A DNA stretch of 64,000 bases, taken from the NCBI GenBank assembly GCA_020199835.1, contig JAIVJV010000013.1:1-64000 (forward strand), in the 5' to 3' direction. A program made the position numbers and the translations under genes. The notes beneath the pieces are model-generated. The model was not told the origin of the DNA and ran no database searches. It saw only the letters and a list, made by a program, of their open reading frames with translations. Of the stretch, positions 34,836 to 44,122 are shown piece by piece; the first letter of the stretch is position 1; the number at the start of each line of letters is the position of its first letter. The stretch comes from Acidobacteriota bacterium (lineage in GTDB: Bacteria; Acidobacteriota; Blastocatellia; Pyrinomonadales; Pyrinomonadaceae).

Positions 34836-35657
34836 ATGAGATCCCTTTTACTTGCAGTTTTAACGGCATATCTCAATGCCGCCATTCATTTCATCCTGGC
34901 GTTCGTAAACAAACGGCGGTCGGTGCAACGTGTGGCGGAATGGTCAACCGCCATCGGTTTCATACTTCACACCGGGGCGCTGGTTGGTGATTGGGTGCTC
35001 GACGGGCACTATCCGTTGTTTTCGCTGCGCGAAACACTTTCATTTTTGGCGTGGGCACTGGTCGCCGTGTACGCGCTCGTGCTCCATCGCTATCGCGCGC
35101 AGGCGGTTGGCGCGTTCTCTATGCCGCTGATCTCGATCCTGACGTTTATTTCGCTGCTGATCACGCCTGGCCCAGCAGACGCGCCGGCCTCTTTCTCGGC
35201 AACGCGCCTCTTCCCAATCCACACCACGCTCGTGATCTTTGCGTACGCAGCCTTCTTTATCGTCTTCATGGCGAGCGTAATGTATCTGCTCCAGGAACGT
35301 GAACTAAAACTCAAAACTTTCAGTGCGATCTTTCACCGTTTGCCACCACTCACGACCGTCAACGAACTCGCCACGAACGCGGCGATAGTCGGACTGTCGC
35401 TACTGACGCTGGGCATCGCAACCGGAATGTTTTGGTCGTGGGACCGTTATGGACGCTTCTGGCACAACGACCCGAAGGAAATTTTCGCGTTACTAACGTG
35501 GCTGGTTTATTTCGTGCTCATAATTTATCGCCTTACGGCGAACTGGCGCGGCAGCAGAGCGGCATGGTTGGGAGTCATCGGCTTCGCGCTCGTGCTCTGC
35601 ACGCTTTTTGGCGCGCGTTTTCTCGGAGGTTATCACGTATTCGGTCTGATTTTGTGA
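34836..35657 (+). CDS. CcsA/HemX-type cytochrome c assembly membrane protein
   Basis: A 273-aa polytopic protein with about eight membrane segments. The tryptophan-rich heme-handling region reads GMFWSWDRYGRFWHNDPKE, close to the WxWD...WHNDPKE pattern of CcsA/CcmC proteins. Conserved histidines lie in the flanking segments. Immediately downstream are hemA, hemC and hemD, so this is likely the HemX-like protein that often precedes hemA. In Bacillus, HemX modulates the level of HemA; a heme-transport role is the alternative. Confidence 0.88.
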   Translation: MRSLLLAVLTAYLNAAIHFILAFVNKRRSVQRVAEWSTAIGFILHTGALVGDWVLDGHYPLFSLRETLSFLAWALVAVYALVLHRYRAQAVGAFSMPLISILTFISLLITPGPADAPASFSATRLFPIHTTLVIFAYAAFFIVFMASVMYLLQERELKLKTFSAIFHRLPPLTTVNELATNAAIVGLSLLTLGIATGMFWSWDRYGRFWHNDPKEIFALLTWLVYFVLIIYRLTANWRGSRAAWLGVIGFALVLCTLFGARFLGGYHVFGLIL

Positions 35658-35676
35658 GTTGAAGGCCATATCTCAA

Positions 35677-36945
35677 ATGTCCATCATCCTCGTCGGCGTA
35701 AATCACAAAACTGCTCCCGTGGAAATCCGCGAGCGTCTCGCTTTCAGTGATGAAGCCTGCGCCGAAGGACTGCGCCGTCTCGTAGACGGCGAAGTCGTGC
35801 GCGAGGGATTGATCGTCTCGACGTGTAACCGCGTGGAGATCCTGAGCGCAACGACCACCGAACAGATGGAGTCCAGCGCCGGACGTTCGGCCCAATTCCT
35901 CGACGCCGCAGGACAGTTGCCAACCGGTTTTCTGAACAAACATCTCTATAGTCACACGAACGAAGACGCGATCCGGCACCTGTTCCGTGTCGCTTCTTCA
36001 CTCGATTCGATGGTCGTCGGCGAGCCGCAAGTTCTTGGACAGGTCCGTCACGCGTACGCGATCGGCGTTGAAGCGGGCACGGTTGGACGAACGTTAAACC
36101 GGCTCGTGCACCACACGTTTCGCGTCGCGAAGCGCGTGAGAAACGAAACGGGAATTGCCTCGAACGCTGTATCGATCAGTTACATGGCGGTGGAACTCGG
36201 CAAGAAAATCTTCGAGTCGTTGAAAGGCTCGACAGTGTTGCTGGTCGGCGGCGGCGAGATGGCCGAACTCGCCGCACGACATCTCGTGAACGCGGGCGCG
36301 GCGCGGACGCTGATTGCGAATCGCACGGAAGAAACGGCGCGCCGGCTCGCGAATGAGTTTGGTGCAACAACCGTGGCATTTGATCAGTTAGACCAGGCGT
36401 TGTCGGAAGCTGACGTGGTGATCTGTTCGACCGGCGCGCCGGATTATGTGCTGACCGAGTCGCAGGCGCGCAAAGGATTGGAACGCCGGCGCAATCGTCC
36501 GACGTGCTTCATCGATATCAGCGTCCCGCGCAACATCGATCCCGCGGTTGGGAAAATTCCGAACGTGTTCCTGTTCGACATCGACGACCTGGAATCCGTG
36601 ATCACTTCAAACATTCGCGAGCGCGAACGCGAGGCTGAACGAGCCGAACTGATCGTGCAGTCGGAGGTGATGCAGTTTCAGCAATCGTTGCGGCTGATGG
36701 ACGTTGGACCAACGATTGGCGCGCTCCGTGAAAAGATGCACGAGGTCGCACGCGCGGAGATGGCTCGGCAGCGCAAGCGGCTCGGCGCTTTGACACAGGA
36801 ACAAGAGACTGCGATCGAAGCGTTGCTTACGACCACAGTCAACAAGATCTCCCATCCCATCCTGAACCAGATGCGCCGGTTCTACGAGTCCAACGAAACG
36901 GACGACCTCCAACAAGCGAAGAAGAACTTCGATCTCGAGGAGTAA
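35677..36945 (+). CDS. hemA: glutamyl-tRNA reductase
   Basis: A 422-aa enzyme that reduces glutamyl-tRNA to glutamate-1-semialdehyde, the first step of the C5 heme pathway. The catalytic cysteine is C50 in VSTCNRVEIL. The N-terminus MSIILVGVNHKTAPVEIRE is classic, followed by MVVGEPQVLGQVRHAY, an NADPH-binding VLLVGGGEMAELAARH, and a dimerisation helix ending at the C-terminus. The ATG at 35677 is chosen over a TTG at 35659. hemC follows after six bases. Confidence 0.97.
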   Translation: MSIILVGVNHKTAPVEIRERLAFSDEACAEGLRRLVDGEVVREGLIVSTCNRVEILSATTTEQMESSAGRSAQFLDAAGQLPTGFLNKHLYSHTNEDAIRHLFRVASSLDSMVVGEPQVLGQVRHAYAIGVEAGTVGRTLNRLVHHTFRVAKRVRNETGIASNAVSISYMAVELGKKIFESLKGSTVLLVGGGEMAELAARHLVNAGAARTLIANRTEETARRLANEFGATTVAFDQLDQALSEADVVICSTGAPDYVLTESQARKGLERRRNRPTCFIDISVPRNIDPAVGKIPNVFLFDIDDLESVITSNIREREREAERAELIVQSEVMQFQQSLRLMDVGPTIGALREKMHEVARAEMARQRKRLGALTQEQETAIEALLTTTVNKISHPILNQMRRFYESNETDDLQQAKKNFDLEE

Positions 36946-36951
36946 ACGCGT

Positions 36952-37884
36952 ATGGCTCCTCGGTTGACTATCGGCTCACGTGGGTCGCGCCTCGCACTGT
37001 GGCAGGCTGAACAAGCACGCGACCGTCTGATCCTCCTGAATCCGGGTTTTGAAATCCGGATTGACGTGATCAAGACCACTGGCGATGTAAAGCAAGATCC
37101 GTTGTCGGTCATCGGTGGCAAGGGCGTCTTCACGAAAGAACTCGAAGACGCTTTGTTGGACAAACGGATTGATATTGCGGTCCACTCTTTAAAAGACCTC
37201 CCCACGATCGTTCCGGAAAGTTTAGTGATCAGCGCGATTTGCGAGCGTGAAGATCCACGTGACGCGCTCGTGCTGCGCACCGATCATAGTTTCCGCTCGT
37301 TACGTGAGCTCCGGCCTGGATCGGTGGTCGGAACGTCCAGTCAACGGCGACTCGCGCAGCTCAAGGCTTTGCGACGGGACCTGGATGTCAAGGACCTGCG
37401 CGGCAACGTTGACACTCGCGTGCGGAAGTTGGACGAGGGGCAATATGATGCGTTGATTTTGGCTTCTGCCGGCCTCATTAGGCTTGGATTAAGAAACCGG
37501 ATCAGCGCTGCGCTTGAACCCGTTGAGATGTTACCGGCTGTGGGCCAAGGTGCCATCGCGATTGAAACGAGAGCCGATGACCTCGTTTCGGTCACTGCAA
37601 CCTCGAAGCTCAACCATCGCGAAACTGCACTGGCGTGCCGCGCTGAACGCGCGTTTCTGCGGAGTCTTGGTGGTGGGTGTCAGTTTCCGATCGCGGCGCA
37701 CGCGACCATCGTCGACCGCGGATTAAGTCTTGAGGGCCTGGTTGCGCGGCCGAACGGGGAGGAAATTTTGCGGGACCGCTTAGCGGGCGATCCGGATCAA
37801 GCGGATTCGATCGGTTCGCAACTCGGGCAGCGGTTGTTAGAGCGTGGCGCCGCCTCGCTGCTCAACGAAGGACGAGATGTCTAA
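36952..37884 (+). CDS. hemC: hydroxymethylbilane synthase (porphobilinogen deaminase)
   Basis: A 310-aa enzyme that joins four porphobilinogens into hydroxymethylbilane. The N-terminus IGSRGSRLALWQAEQARDR and GGKGVFTKELEDALLD fit the family. The dipyrromethane cofactor cysteine is C243 in LGGGCQFPIAAHA. It overlaps hemD by eight bases (ATGTCTAA), consistent with coupled translation. Confidence 0.97.
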   Translation: MAPRLTIGSRGSRLALWQAEQARDRLILLNPGFEIRIDVIKTTGDVKQDPLSVIGGKGVFTKELEDALLDKRIDIAVHSLKDLPTIVPESLVISAICEREDPRDALVLRTDHSFRSLRELRPGSVVGTSSQRRLAQLKALRRDLDVKDLRGNVDTRVRKLDEGQYDALILASAGLIRLGLRNRISAALEPVEMLPAVGQGAIAIETRADDLVSVTATSKLNHRETALACRAERAFLRSLGGGCQFPIAAHATIVDRGLSLEGLVARPNGEEILRDRLAGDPDQADSIGSQLGQRLLERGAASLLNEGRDV

Positions 37885-38665
37885 ACCGCTCGCGGGTCGT
37901 ACGGTCGTCGTAACGCGCGCCGCTTCCCAGGCGAACGACTTCGTCACCGAACTCGAAACCTACGGCGCGAACGTAATCGTTTGCCCCACGATCGAAATCG
38001 CCGAACCCGAAAGTTACGAACGCCTCGACGAAGCCATCGATCACCTCTACGGTTACGATTGGCTCATCCTCACTTCCGCCAACGCCATCGACTTCTTCCT
38101 TCGTCGCATGCAAAGACGCGGCGTGAACATCGACCAACTCGACGAGATCAAAGTCTGCGCGATCGGCCACGCCTCAGCTGACAAACTGCGCAACGCACAC
38201 GTCCACGTCGACGTGATTCCTTCGCAAGCGAAAGCCGAAGGCGTGTTCGCTGCGTTAAGTGAATACGCGGGCGGCGCCGAACAGCTTCGTGGACTGAACA
38301 TCCTGTTACCGCGTGCGGCCGTTGGTCGCGATTACCTGCCAAAAGCACTCGAAGAAGCAGGCGCGCGCGTGGACGTCGTCACCGCTTATCGCACTGTCGT
38401 TCCGGAAAACCTCGATCGCGGCCGCTTGAGCGCGATGCTGGCCGGCAGCGGCGACTGCATCGCGTTCACCAGTTCGTCCCAGGTCAAGAACCTCGCTCTG
38501 CTATTCGACACACACGATCTCAGCCAGATCCTTTCAGGCGTCACGATCGCTTGCATCGGCGATGTCACCGCCGCCACCGCAAGGGAACACGGATTAAAAA
38601 CCGATATTCAACCCGCCCAATCCGCGGTAAAGGACCTCGCCAAAGCAATCGCGGATTATTATTGA
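37877..38665 (+). CDS. hemD: uroporphyrinogen-III synthase
   Basis: A 262-aa enzyme that closes hydroxymethylbilane with inversion of ring D. HemD proteins vary greatly, but RTVVVTRAASQANDFVTELE at the start, DWLILTSANAIDFFLRRM, LLPRAAVGRDYLPKALEEAG and CIAFTSSSQVKNLA fit well, and the place after hemC is decisive. The ATG at 37877, overlapping the hemC stop, is preferred over one at 37844. Confidence 0.93.
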   Translation: MSKPLAGRTVVVTRAASQANDFVTELETYGANVIVCPTIEIAEPESYERLDEAIDHLYGYDWLILTSANAIDFFLRRMQRRGVNIDQLDEIKVCAIGHASADKLRNAHVHVDVIPSQAKAEGVFAALSEYAGGAEQLRGLNILLPRAAVGRDYLPKALEEAGARVDVVTAYRTVVPENLDRGRLSAMLAGSGDCIAFTSSSQVKNLALLFDTHDLSQILSGVTIACIGDVTAATAREHGLKTDIQPAQSAVKDLAKAIADYY

Positions 38666-38692
38666 AATTCATGTGCTAAACTCATTTTCGAG

Positions 38693-39745
38693 ATGTCTTC
38701 GACCCTCGATCACGCCGACGAACTCGAACAAACCAGACGCGAGAACGAAATGCTGCGACGCCAGCTCCAGGAGCATGGCGCGTTTGGCGAGCTCGTCGGG
38801 ACTTCGGAGCCCATCCGGAAGATCTACACGCTCATCGAACAGGTCGCGCCTTCGTCAGCTTCGGTTTTGATCACGGGCGAGTCAGGTACCGGCAAAGAAC
38901 TCGTCGCGCGCACGATTCACCGGATGAGTCCGCGGCGCGATCGTCCGTTTGTGGCCATCAACTGCTCCGCGATTCCCGAAACGTTGATGGAGTCGGAGCT
39001 TTTCGGACACGAGAAAGGCGCGTTCACCGGCGCGGCATCGCGACGGCCGGGCTGTTTTGAACTTGCCGACACCGGCACGTTGCTGCTCGACGAGATCGGC
39101 GAGATGCCGCCGTTGCTGCAAGCGAAACTCTTGCGCGTCATCGAGGAACGCGCGGTGCGCCGGCTCGGTAGTCGCAAAGAAATCCCCATAGACGTGCGAC
39201 TCCTCGCCGCCACGAATCGTTATCCGCATCAGGCAGTCGAAGAAGGCAAACTTCGCGGCGATCTACTTTATCGCCTGAACGTCTTTGGAATTCATCTGCC
39301 GCCGCTCGCGGAACGTAAAGAAGACCTGCCGCTCCTGGCCCAACATCTCGTCACGCAGCTCGCCCAAAAACACGGCCGGCCCGCGCGTTTTCTCAGCCGC
39401 GCCGCGCTCGATGCGCTTCAGTTTCACGCGTGGCCGGGAAACATTCGCGAACTGCGCAACGTGATCGAGCGCGCCGTGATCATCTGTTCCAGCGAACAAG
39501 TCGAACGCCACCACTTCGCGCCATACCCGATCGAACAACGAGAACGGCTGCGCAACGAAGACACGTTAACGTTGCCTGTCGGCACGCCGCTGGAAGAAGT
39601 CGAACGGCAGATGATCATGCGGACGCTGCAAAAGACAAAGAACAACAAGACGCGCGCCGCGGAACTGCTCGGCATCAGCCTCAAGACTCTTCACAACAAG
39701 CTGAATCTCTATCGCGAGCGTGGCCTGCTCCATGACGAAGAGTGA
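38693..39745 (+). CDS. sigma-54-dependent activator without receiver domain
   Basis: A 350-aa bacterial enhancer-binding protein. The N-terminus is only a short coiled-coil ([19 protein letters not shown]) and carries no receiver, GAF or PAS domain. The AAA+ domain has Walker [14 protein letters not shown], the sigma-54 contact loop GAFTGA, and [21 protein letters not shown] Fis-type helix-turn-helix ([19 protein letters not shown]) ends the protein. It should open sigma-54 promoters; how it is controlled is not visible. rpoN itself lies about 9 kb away. The gene is 28 bases after hemD and overlaps the next gene. Confidence 0.92.
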   Translation: MSSTLDHADELEQTRRENEMLRRQLQEHGAFGELVGTSEPIRKIYTLIEQVAPSSASVLITGESGTGKELVARTIHRMSPRRDRPFVAINCSAIPETLMESELFGHEKGAFTGAASRRPGCFELADTGTLLLDEIGEMPPLLQAKLLRVIEERAVRRLGSRKEIPIDVRLLAATNRYPHQAVEEGKLRGDLLYRLNVFGIHLPPLAERKEDLPLLAQHLVTQLAQKHGRPARFLSRAALDALQFHAWPGNIRELRNVIERAVIICSSEQVERHHFAPYPIEQRERLRNEDTLTLPVGTPLEEVERQMIMRTLQKTKNNKTRAAELLGISLKTLHNKLNLYRERGLLHDEE

Positions 39746-40628
39746 CGCTTCGGTCCTGCTGTTCTTCATCGACGGCCTGGGCATCGGAACACGCGGTCCT
39801 TTCAATCCCCTCGACAACTTAGCCGGCGCTGCGCCACTCGCGGTCTTTCAAAACGAAACTCCGGAAACGTTTCTCGATGGCATTGTCGTGCCGACAGATC
39901 CGCGACTCGGTATCGAAGGACGCCCACAAAGCGCCTCCGGTCAAACGACGATTCTCACCGGCGTGAACGCGCCCGCCGCGGTCGGTTATCACAAGCAAGG
40001 CTTCCCGAACAAAGCATTGCTGGAGATCATCGGCAACTATTCGATCTTCCGTCAGCTCACCGACGCCGGCGTTGAACCCATCACCTTTGCAAACGCCTAC
40101 ACCAGCGGCTTCTTCAGCGAACGTCCGCGTTGGGTTTCCGCCACAACGGCCGCAGTCGAAGCAGCCGGTCTTCAGTTCCGCACCGTCGAAGATGTGAGAA
40201 ACGGCGCCGCGGTTTTCATGGACTACACGAATCGCATTTTGATCGAACGCGGCGAAGACGTTGCGATACGAAGCGAAGTGGAAGCAGCAACCGTATTGGC
40301 GCGCATCGTCGCGGAGAACCGCTTCACGCTCTACGAATACTTCATCACGGACAAGGCCGGACACGCGCAGGACATGGACCTCGCAAAGACGATCCTCACG
40401 AGCCTTGCCCTGTTTATTCGCGAGCTGCTAATAAAACTTGATCTCGATAGAACTACCGTTATACTCACCAGCGATCACGGCAATATCGAGGATCTGTCGT
40501 CACGCAATCACACGCTGCACCTGGTACCAACGATCGTTTGGGGAGCTCAACGTGAGCAAATCGCAGCCAGAATCCAAACACTCGCCGACATCACGCCTGC
40601 CATTGTCGCGCTTCTGACGGGCAAATGA
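39732..40628 (+). CDS. phosphoglycerate-mutase-like metalloenzyme (alkaline phosphatase superfamily)
   Basis: A 298-aa protein of the metalloenzyme superfamily: [18 protein letters not shown] with the first metal ligand, [11 protein letters not shown] carrying the nucleophilic serine/threonine region, [13 protein letters not shown], and [16 protein letters not shown] with the second metal site. It is shorter than cofactor-independent phosphoglycerate mutase and its substrate is unknown. The ATG at 39732 overlaps the upstream activator gene by 14 bases. The MFS gene starts within its stop codon (ATGA). Confidence 0.85.
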   Translation: MTKSDASVLLFFIDGLGIGTRGPFNPLDNLAGAAPLAVFQNETPETFLDGIVVPTDPRLGIEGRPQSASGQTTILTGVNAPAAVGYHKQGFPNKALLEIIGNYSIFRQLTDAGVEPITFANAYTSGFFSERPRWVSATTAAVEAAGLQFRTVEDVRNGAAVFMDYTNRILIERGEDVAIRSEVEAATVLARIVAENRFTLYEYFITDKAGHAQDMDLAKTILTSLALFIRELLIKLDLDRTTVILTSDHGNIEDLSSRNHTLHLVPTIVWGAQREQIAARIQTLADITPAIVALLTGK

Positions 40629-41965
40629 CTGACAAAAACAATCCCCGCGAGCTGTTCGGCTGGAAGATGTACGATTGGGCCAACTCTGCCTTTTACACGA
40701 CCGTCGTCGGCGCGCTCTTCAGCCCTTATATCACGAGATTGGCCCAGGCAGCGGTTGGTGAAAACGGTGTGGTGCTTGATCTTGGACCACTCGGCGCCGT
40801 CACTGCCAAATCTTTGCCAACGTTGTGCGTGTCGATCTCGGTCGGCCTGCAAGTCGTTTTGCTGCCGGTGCTCGGAGCGTTGGGCGACTACTCCGATCTG
40901 AAGAAGCGTTTGCTGGCCGTGTTCTGTTACATCGGCGTCGTCGCTAACTGTCTGCTCTTTTTCATCAAAGGCGATCTGTACCTGTGGGGCGGCGTGCTGT
41001 TCATCATCGCCAACGTCTGCTTTGGCGCCGCACTCGTCTTCTACAACGCGTTTCTCCCGGAGATTGCCACTGACGATCAAACCGATAAAGTGTCGAGTAG
41101 AGGGTTCGCCTATGGCTATCTCGGCGGTGCACTGCTGCTGGTTTTGAATCTGCTGCTGGTGTTGAGAGCAGAGCAGTTGGGAATCTCTACGGAGCTCGCC
41201 GTCAGATTGTCATTACTGTCAGCCGGAATCTGGTGGGGCGGGTTTGCGCTGATTGCCTTTGCGTTGCTGAAGTCGCGCCCGCAGAAGAAGCATCTGGCCC
41301 CCGGCAAAGGCTACATCGCAGCCGGCTTCTCCGAAGTCGTAAACACGTTCAAAGAGCTGCGGCGCCTGCCGCTAACCTTGCGGTACCTGATTGCCTTCCT
41401 CATTTACAACGACGGCGTGCAAACGGTCGTGTTTGCCGCGAGTGCTTTTCTGGAACAGGAGCTCTTCCCCGGCGGCAATCCCGTCTTTCTGCTCCAGATA
41501 TTTGTGTTCGTACAGTTCCTGGCGGTCGGTGGCGCGTTGCTGTTTGAACGGCTCGCCTATTTGATCAAGACAAAAAACGCGATCATCGTGTCGCTCGTGA
41601 TCTGGTCCGGCGTGGTGATCTACGCGTATCGCTTCCTCGACAGTGTGTTCGAAGCGTGGGTCATGGCGGGCGCGATTGCGATGGTACTCGGCGGCTCGCA
41701 AGCACTCTCACGCTCACTCTTCTCGCGCATGATTCCCGCCGGCAAGGAGGCGTCGTTTTTTGGTCTTTACGAGGTTTCCGAACGCGGCACTTCGTGGATG
41801 GGACCGCTGTTGTTCAGCATCGTGATTGCGCGCACCGGTTCTTACCGGCAGGCGCTCCTGTCGCTGATCTTCTTCTTCGTCGTGGGATTAGTCGTGCTGG
41901 CGATTACGGACACGGACGAGGCTACCCGGCAAGCTTCCGTTCCTTCGTTTGAGGGTTCTTCGTGA
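40625..41965 (+). CDS. MFS transporter, UMF1 (Atg22-like) family
   Basis: A 446-aa protein with about 12 membrane segments. It begins with the characteristic UMF1 sequence WKMYDWANSAFYTTVVGALF and carries LIYNDGVQTVVFAASAFLEQ in the second half and SRMIPAGKEASFFGLYEVSE. The family includes fungal Atg22, which exports amino acids from vacuoles; bacterial substrates are unknown. Four-base overlap with the metalloenzyme gene suggests one operon. Its last 44 bases overlap the convergent small zinc-finger gene. Confidence 0.9.
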   Translation: MTDKNNPRELFGWKMYDWANSAFYTTVVGALFSPYITRLAQAAVGENGVVLDLGPLGAVTAKSLPTLCVSISVGLQVVLLPVLGALGDYSDLKKRLLAVFCYIGVVANCLLFFIKGDLYLWGGVLFIIANVCFGAALVFYNAFLPEIATDDQTDKVSSRGFAYGYLGGALLLVLNLLLVLRAEQLGISTELAVRLSLLSAGIWWGGFALIAFALLKSRPQKKHLAPGKGYIAAGFSEVVNTFKELRRLPLTLRYLIAFLIYNDGVQTVVFAASAFLEQELFPGGNPVFLLQIFVFVQFLAVGGALLFERLAYLIKTKNAIIVSLVIWSGVVIYAYRFLDSVFEAWVMAGAIAMVLGGSQALSRSLFSRMIPAGKEASFFGLYEVSERGTSWMGPLLFSIVIARTGSYRQALLSLIFFFVVGLVVLAITDTDEATRQASVPSFEGSS

Positions 41966-42227
41966 GGCATTCCGACGAGCAGTAACTCGCCAGTCCCGAA
42001 CTGAGGTGCAGCGCGCGCTCGGCGGGAATCCACGTTCCGCAACTATCGCAACGCACCAGCTTGTTTTTGGAAGGCGTACGCTCGGGGGTCGCGGGCGTAG
42101 CGGTGCCTTCAGTCGCGACGTTTAGCGATTCGACTACTTTGCGGAATAACTTGAGATAAGGGCGGACGCGCGAGTAGACGATAACGAGGACAATGCTAAC
42201 CAGCGCGGCAATGATCAGGTACTTCAA
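41922..42227 (-). CDS. small membrane-anchored protein with Cys4 zinc-finger-like end (PP0621-like)
   Basis: A 101-aa protein from a TTG start directly after the stop of the RHH-like gene (TGATTG). One N-terminal membrane helix (LIIAALVSIVLVIVYSRV) is followed by a variable Thr/Pro linker and a Cys4 motif (CDSCGTWIPAERAL then YCSSECL). This layout matches short PP0621-type proteins of unknown function. It overlaps the convergent MFS gene by 44 bases. Confidence 0.7.
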   Translation of the reverse strand: MKYLIIAALVSIVLVIVYSRVRPYLKLFRKVVESLNVATEGTATPATPERTPSKNKLVRCDSCGTWIPAERALHLSSGLASYCSSECLTKNPQTKERKLAG

Positions 42228-42521
42228 TCAGTTTCGTCTTTCATCTCCTGATCGATTATTACCGCCGGCGCCACCGATGAAAGGTGCGTCAGTGGCGCGA
42301 CGTCGCGGGCTCGGATCACTGGCGCGGCGTCGGGGTTGCGATTCCCTCGTGCGTCGATCGAGACTTCCCGGCGGCAGACCACGTCCGTGAACCGCCTCCT
42401 CGAGGATGCGCGTTATCTCTTGTGAGAGAGTGCGATGTTCGGCGGCAGCGCGCCGGCGAAGCGATTCCTTGAGGTGATTAGGAACGTACGCACCAATAAA
42501 TACACCTTTGCGATTAGCCAT
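42228..42521 (-). CDS. small Arc/RHH-like protein with basic disordered tail
   Basis: A 97-aa protein. The first 50 residues (IGAYVPNHLKESLRRRAAAE then TLSQEITRILEEAV) read as a ribbon-helix-helix DNA-binding fold of the Arc/FitA kind. The rest is a basic, disordered tail with a twice-repeated RRRAxDP word. It may be a transcription regulator of its own operon or the antitoxin half of a pair. The gene next to it is not a recognisable toxin, so an antitoxin role is not supported. Confidence 0.6.
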   Translation of the reverse strand: MANRKGVFIGAYVPNHLKESLRRRAAAEHRTLSQEITRILEEAVHGRGLPPGSLDRRTRESQPRRRASDPSPRRRATDAPFIGGAGGNNRSGDERRN

Positions 42522-42569
42522 CTGGGATCACCCTACTTGCCCTTCGGGAGAGAATTAACCCTGCAATTG

Positions 42570-42996
42570 CGGAACAGGTCTGTAAGCCGAATTCTGTACT
42601 TCGATTAAATCGAAGTGGCGATCATTCATCTAGTCCAGCCGTTGCCGGCTGGCTCCAGCGACCTACCCGGAGGTCGTAGCCACTTAAGGCTTCGGGCGGG
42701 CAGCCCTGTTGACGCCTCCCTATTTGGTCTTGCACTGCGAGGAGTTTGCCTGGCCGCGCATGTCACCACACGCGCCGGTGCGCTCTTACTTTAAGCCCTT
42801 GCGGACCGCACCATTTCACCCATCACCGCTCGAAATCGAAATCACGAGAGGCTGGTTTGTTTTCTGTTGCACTTGTCGTCGCCCAAGGGTCTTTTACAAC
42901 CATCAGACGCCCCGCCGTTAGCGGGCTCGCTGCCCTGTAGTGTTCGGACTTTCCTCTCCCGGCATTTGCCGGCAGCGACCGCCCGACCTGTTCTCT
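42570..42996 (-). ncRNA. rnpB: RNase P RNA, class A
   Basis: Read on the minus strand, the 5' end GAACAGGTC (42993-42985) pairs with GACCTGTTC near the 3' end, forming P1. All universal parts are present: GAGGAAAGTCCGAACAC near the 5' end, AGGGCAGC, the central AGTGCAACAGAAA, GGTAGGTCGCTGGAGC, TAGATGAATGATCGCC and the terminal ACAGAATTCGGCTTACAGAC. This is the catalytic RNA that matures tRNA 5' ends. Exact ends are set by the P1 pairing and may be off by a few bases. Confidence 0.95.
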
Positions 42997-43048
42997 TGCA
43001 AGGCTCGGGGATTCTAGCATACGGGTGTTCAAACCGGTATAGCACAAT

Positions 43049-43702
43049 CTAGCCAAAAAATTTGAACCCAACACGTAAGCTGTTAATCCACGCAGGTGGG
43101 ATGAAGAGAGCTACCGAAAGGGATGCAAGGGCGTGTGAGAGCGCAATTGCAAATAGATTTGGCTGTTTTTGATAGATTTTTCCCCAAACTATTCCTCCGA
43201 CCAGCGTCACTACGAACAGAAGCGGGTTTGGCAAATGCACGACCGCAAACAACAATCCTGTTACGAGCACGCTCTTCCAGCCCGGGCCGAACACGATCTG
43301 TGCGCGTCGATTGAAGTAACCCTGCAACACGTACTGTTGAAACAAAGCCCAAACGGGAAGCAGCAAGAATCGCCAACGACCGGGCTGTCTTGGCAACAAC
43401 TGTCCGGACGACAGCCACGACACCAGCAACATCAAGAACACTGCCACCGCCGTTGGAAGTACGAGTAGTTTTGTCGCGGCGATGAAGTTGTCCCAGCGAA
43501 AGCCGAGTTCGCGAGCGCCCTCTGCGTAAAGTCGGTGGGAGATAAACATCAAAGCCAAAGCAAAGCCAATCGGAACCGCAATTAAGAACTTGTTATTTCC
43601 TACGAACGCGAGTACCACCCATTCCGCGATCAAACACGATACGACGACAGACGCGATCTCCCACGCCGCGAGCGCGCGATCTGTGTTCACCGTTGTTGCC
43701 AT
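43049..43702 (-). CDS. CPBP-family membrane protein with altered catalytic motif
   Basis: A 217-aa protein with six to seven membrane segments from the ATG at 43702. The layout is that of CPBP (CAAX protease-like) intramembrane peptidases, with motif 2 as FAVVHLPNP (H156) and a late histidine in ALSHALASL. Motif 1, normally EExxxR, reads [13 protein letters not shown]: the two catalytic glutamates are Q122 and Q123. It may therefore be a non-catalytic member. The start overlaps the preceding gene by 16 bases, and rnpB lies downstream. Confidence 0.75.
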   Translation of the reverse strand: MATTVNTDRALAAWEIASVVVSCLIAEWVVLAFVGNNKFLIAVPIGFALALMFISHRLYAEGARELGFRWDNFIAATKLLVLPTAVAVFLMLLVSWLSSGQLLPRQPGRWRFLLLPVWALFQQYVLQGYFNRRAQIVFGPGWKSVLVTGLLFAVVHLPNPLLFVVTLVGGIVWGKIYQKQPNLFAIALSHALASLSVALFIPPAWINSLRVGFKFFG

Positions 43703-44121
43703 GCGAAAGGAATTGGTTCTCCCAACAACTGCAACGTCAACCGATCGCCACTGCGGTGCACGGCATAAACTCGCGCTTCGTGATTGCCTGGCGCCAATGT
43801 TGACGTGGGAAAGTTGTAACCGTGCCACTCGTCTTTGGCCCATCCGGCTGCGGCTACGTCGGGACGTGATAATTGGGCCACTTGCGACCCGTGCAGTTTT
43901 CCGTCGATGAAGAGTTGCACCTCTACGCGATCCCATGGCGCGGCCGTGTTCACGGCCCAGCCGGCGATCGACTGCGTCTCCTGAACATGTTCACCCCAAC
44001 CGCGAAACGTTGGCGGAAAGACTTTCAAAAACACGACTACAGCGATCGTGCCGACCAGCAACGTTTCGAGGATCGATTTACCAATTAGTATATGAACGAG
44101 CTGCGAGCGCGGGTTCTTCAT
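43687..44121 (-). CDS. membrane-anchored protein with Ig-like extracytoplasmic domain
   Basis: A 144-aa protein starting at the ATG at 44121, one base after the HPr-EI stop. One N-terminal helix ([19 protein letters not shown]) anchors a beta-rich domain with [32 protein letters not shown] and [13 protein letters not shown]. The words IDG..G and RPDVA are shared by a widespread Ig-like module. Its function is unknown. It overlaps the CPBP gene by 16 bases, so the two may work together at the membrane. Confidence 0.65.
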   Translation of the reverse strand: MKNPRSQLVHILIGKSILETLLVGTIAVVVFLKVFPPTFRGWGEHVQETQSIAGWAVNTAAPWDRVEVQLFIDGKLHGSQVAQLSRPDVAAAGWAKDEWHGYNFPTSTLAPGNHEARVYAVHRSGDRLTLQLLGEPIPFAWQQR

Positions 44122-44122
44122 G

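Noticed and set aside
42228-42521. RHH-like protein as antitoxin of a toxin-antitoxin pair
   Set aside because: The adjacent gene codes for a membrane-anchored Cys4 protein that is not like any toxin I know.
42709-43052. Short open frames on both strands
   Set aside because: They fall in the RNase P RNA gene and its 5' flank, whose conserved structure explains the sequence.
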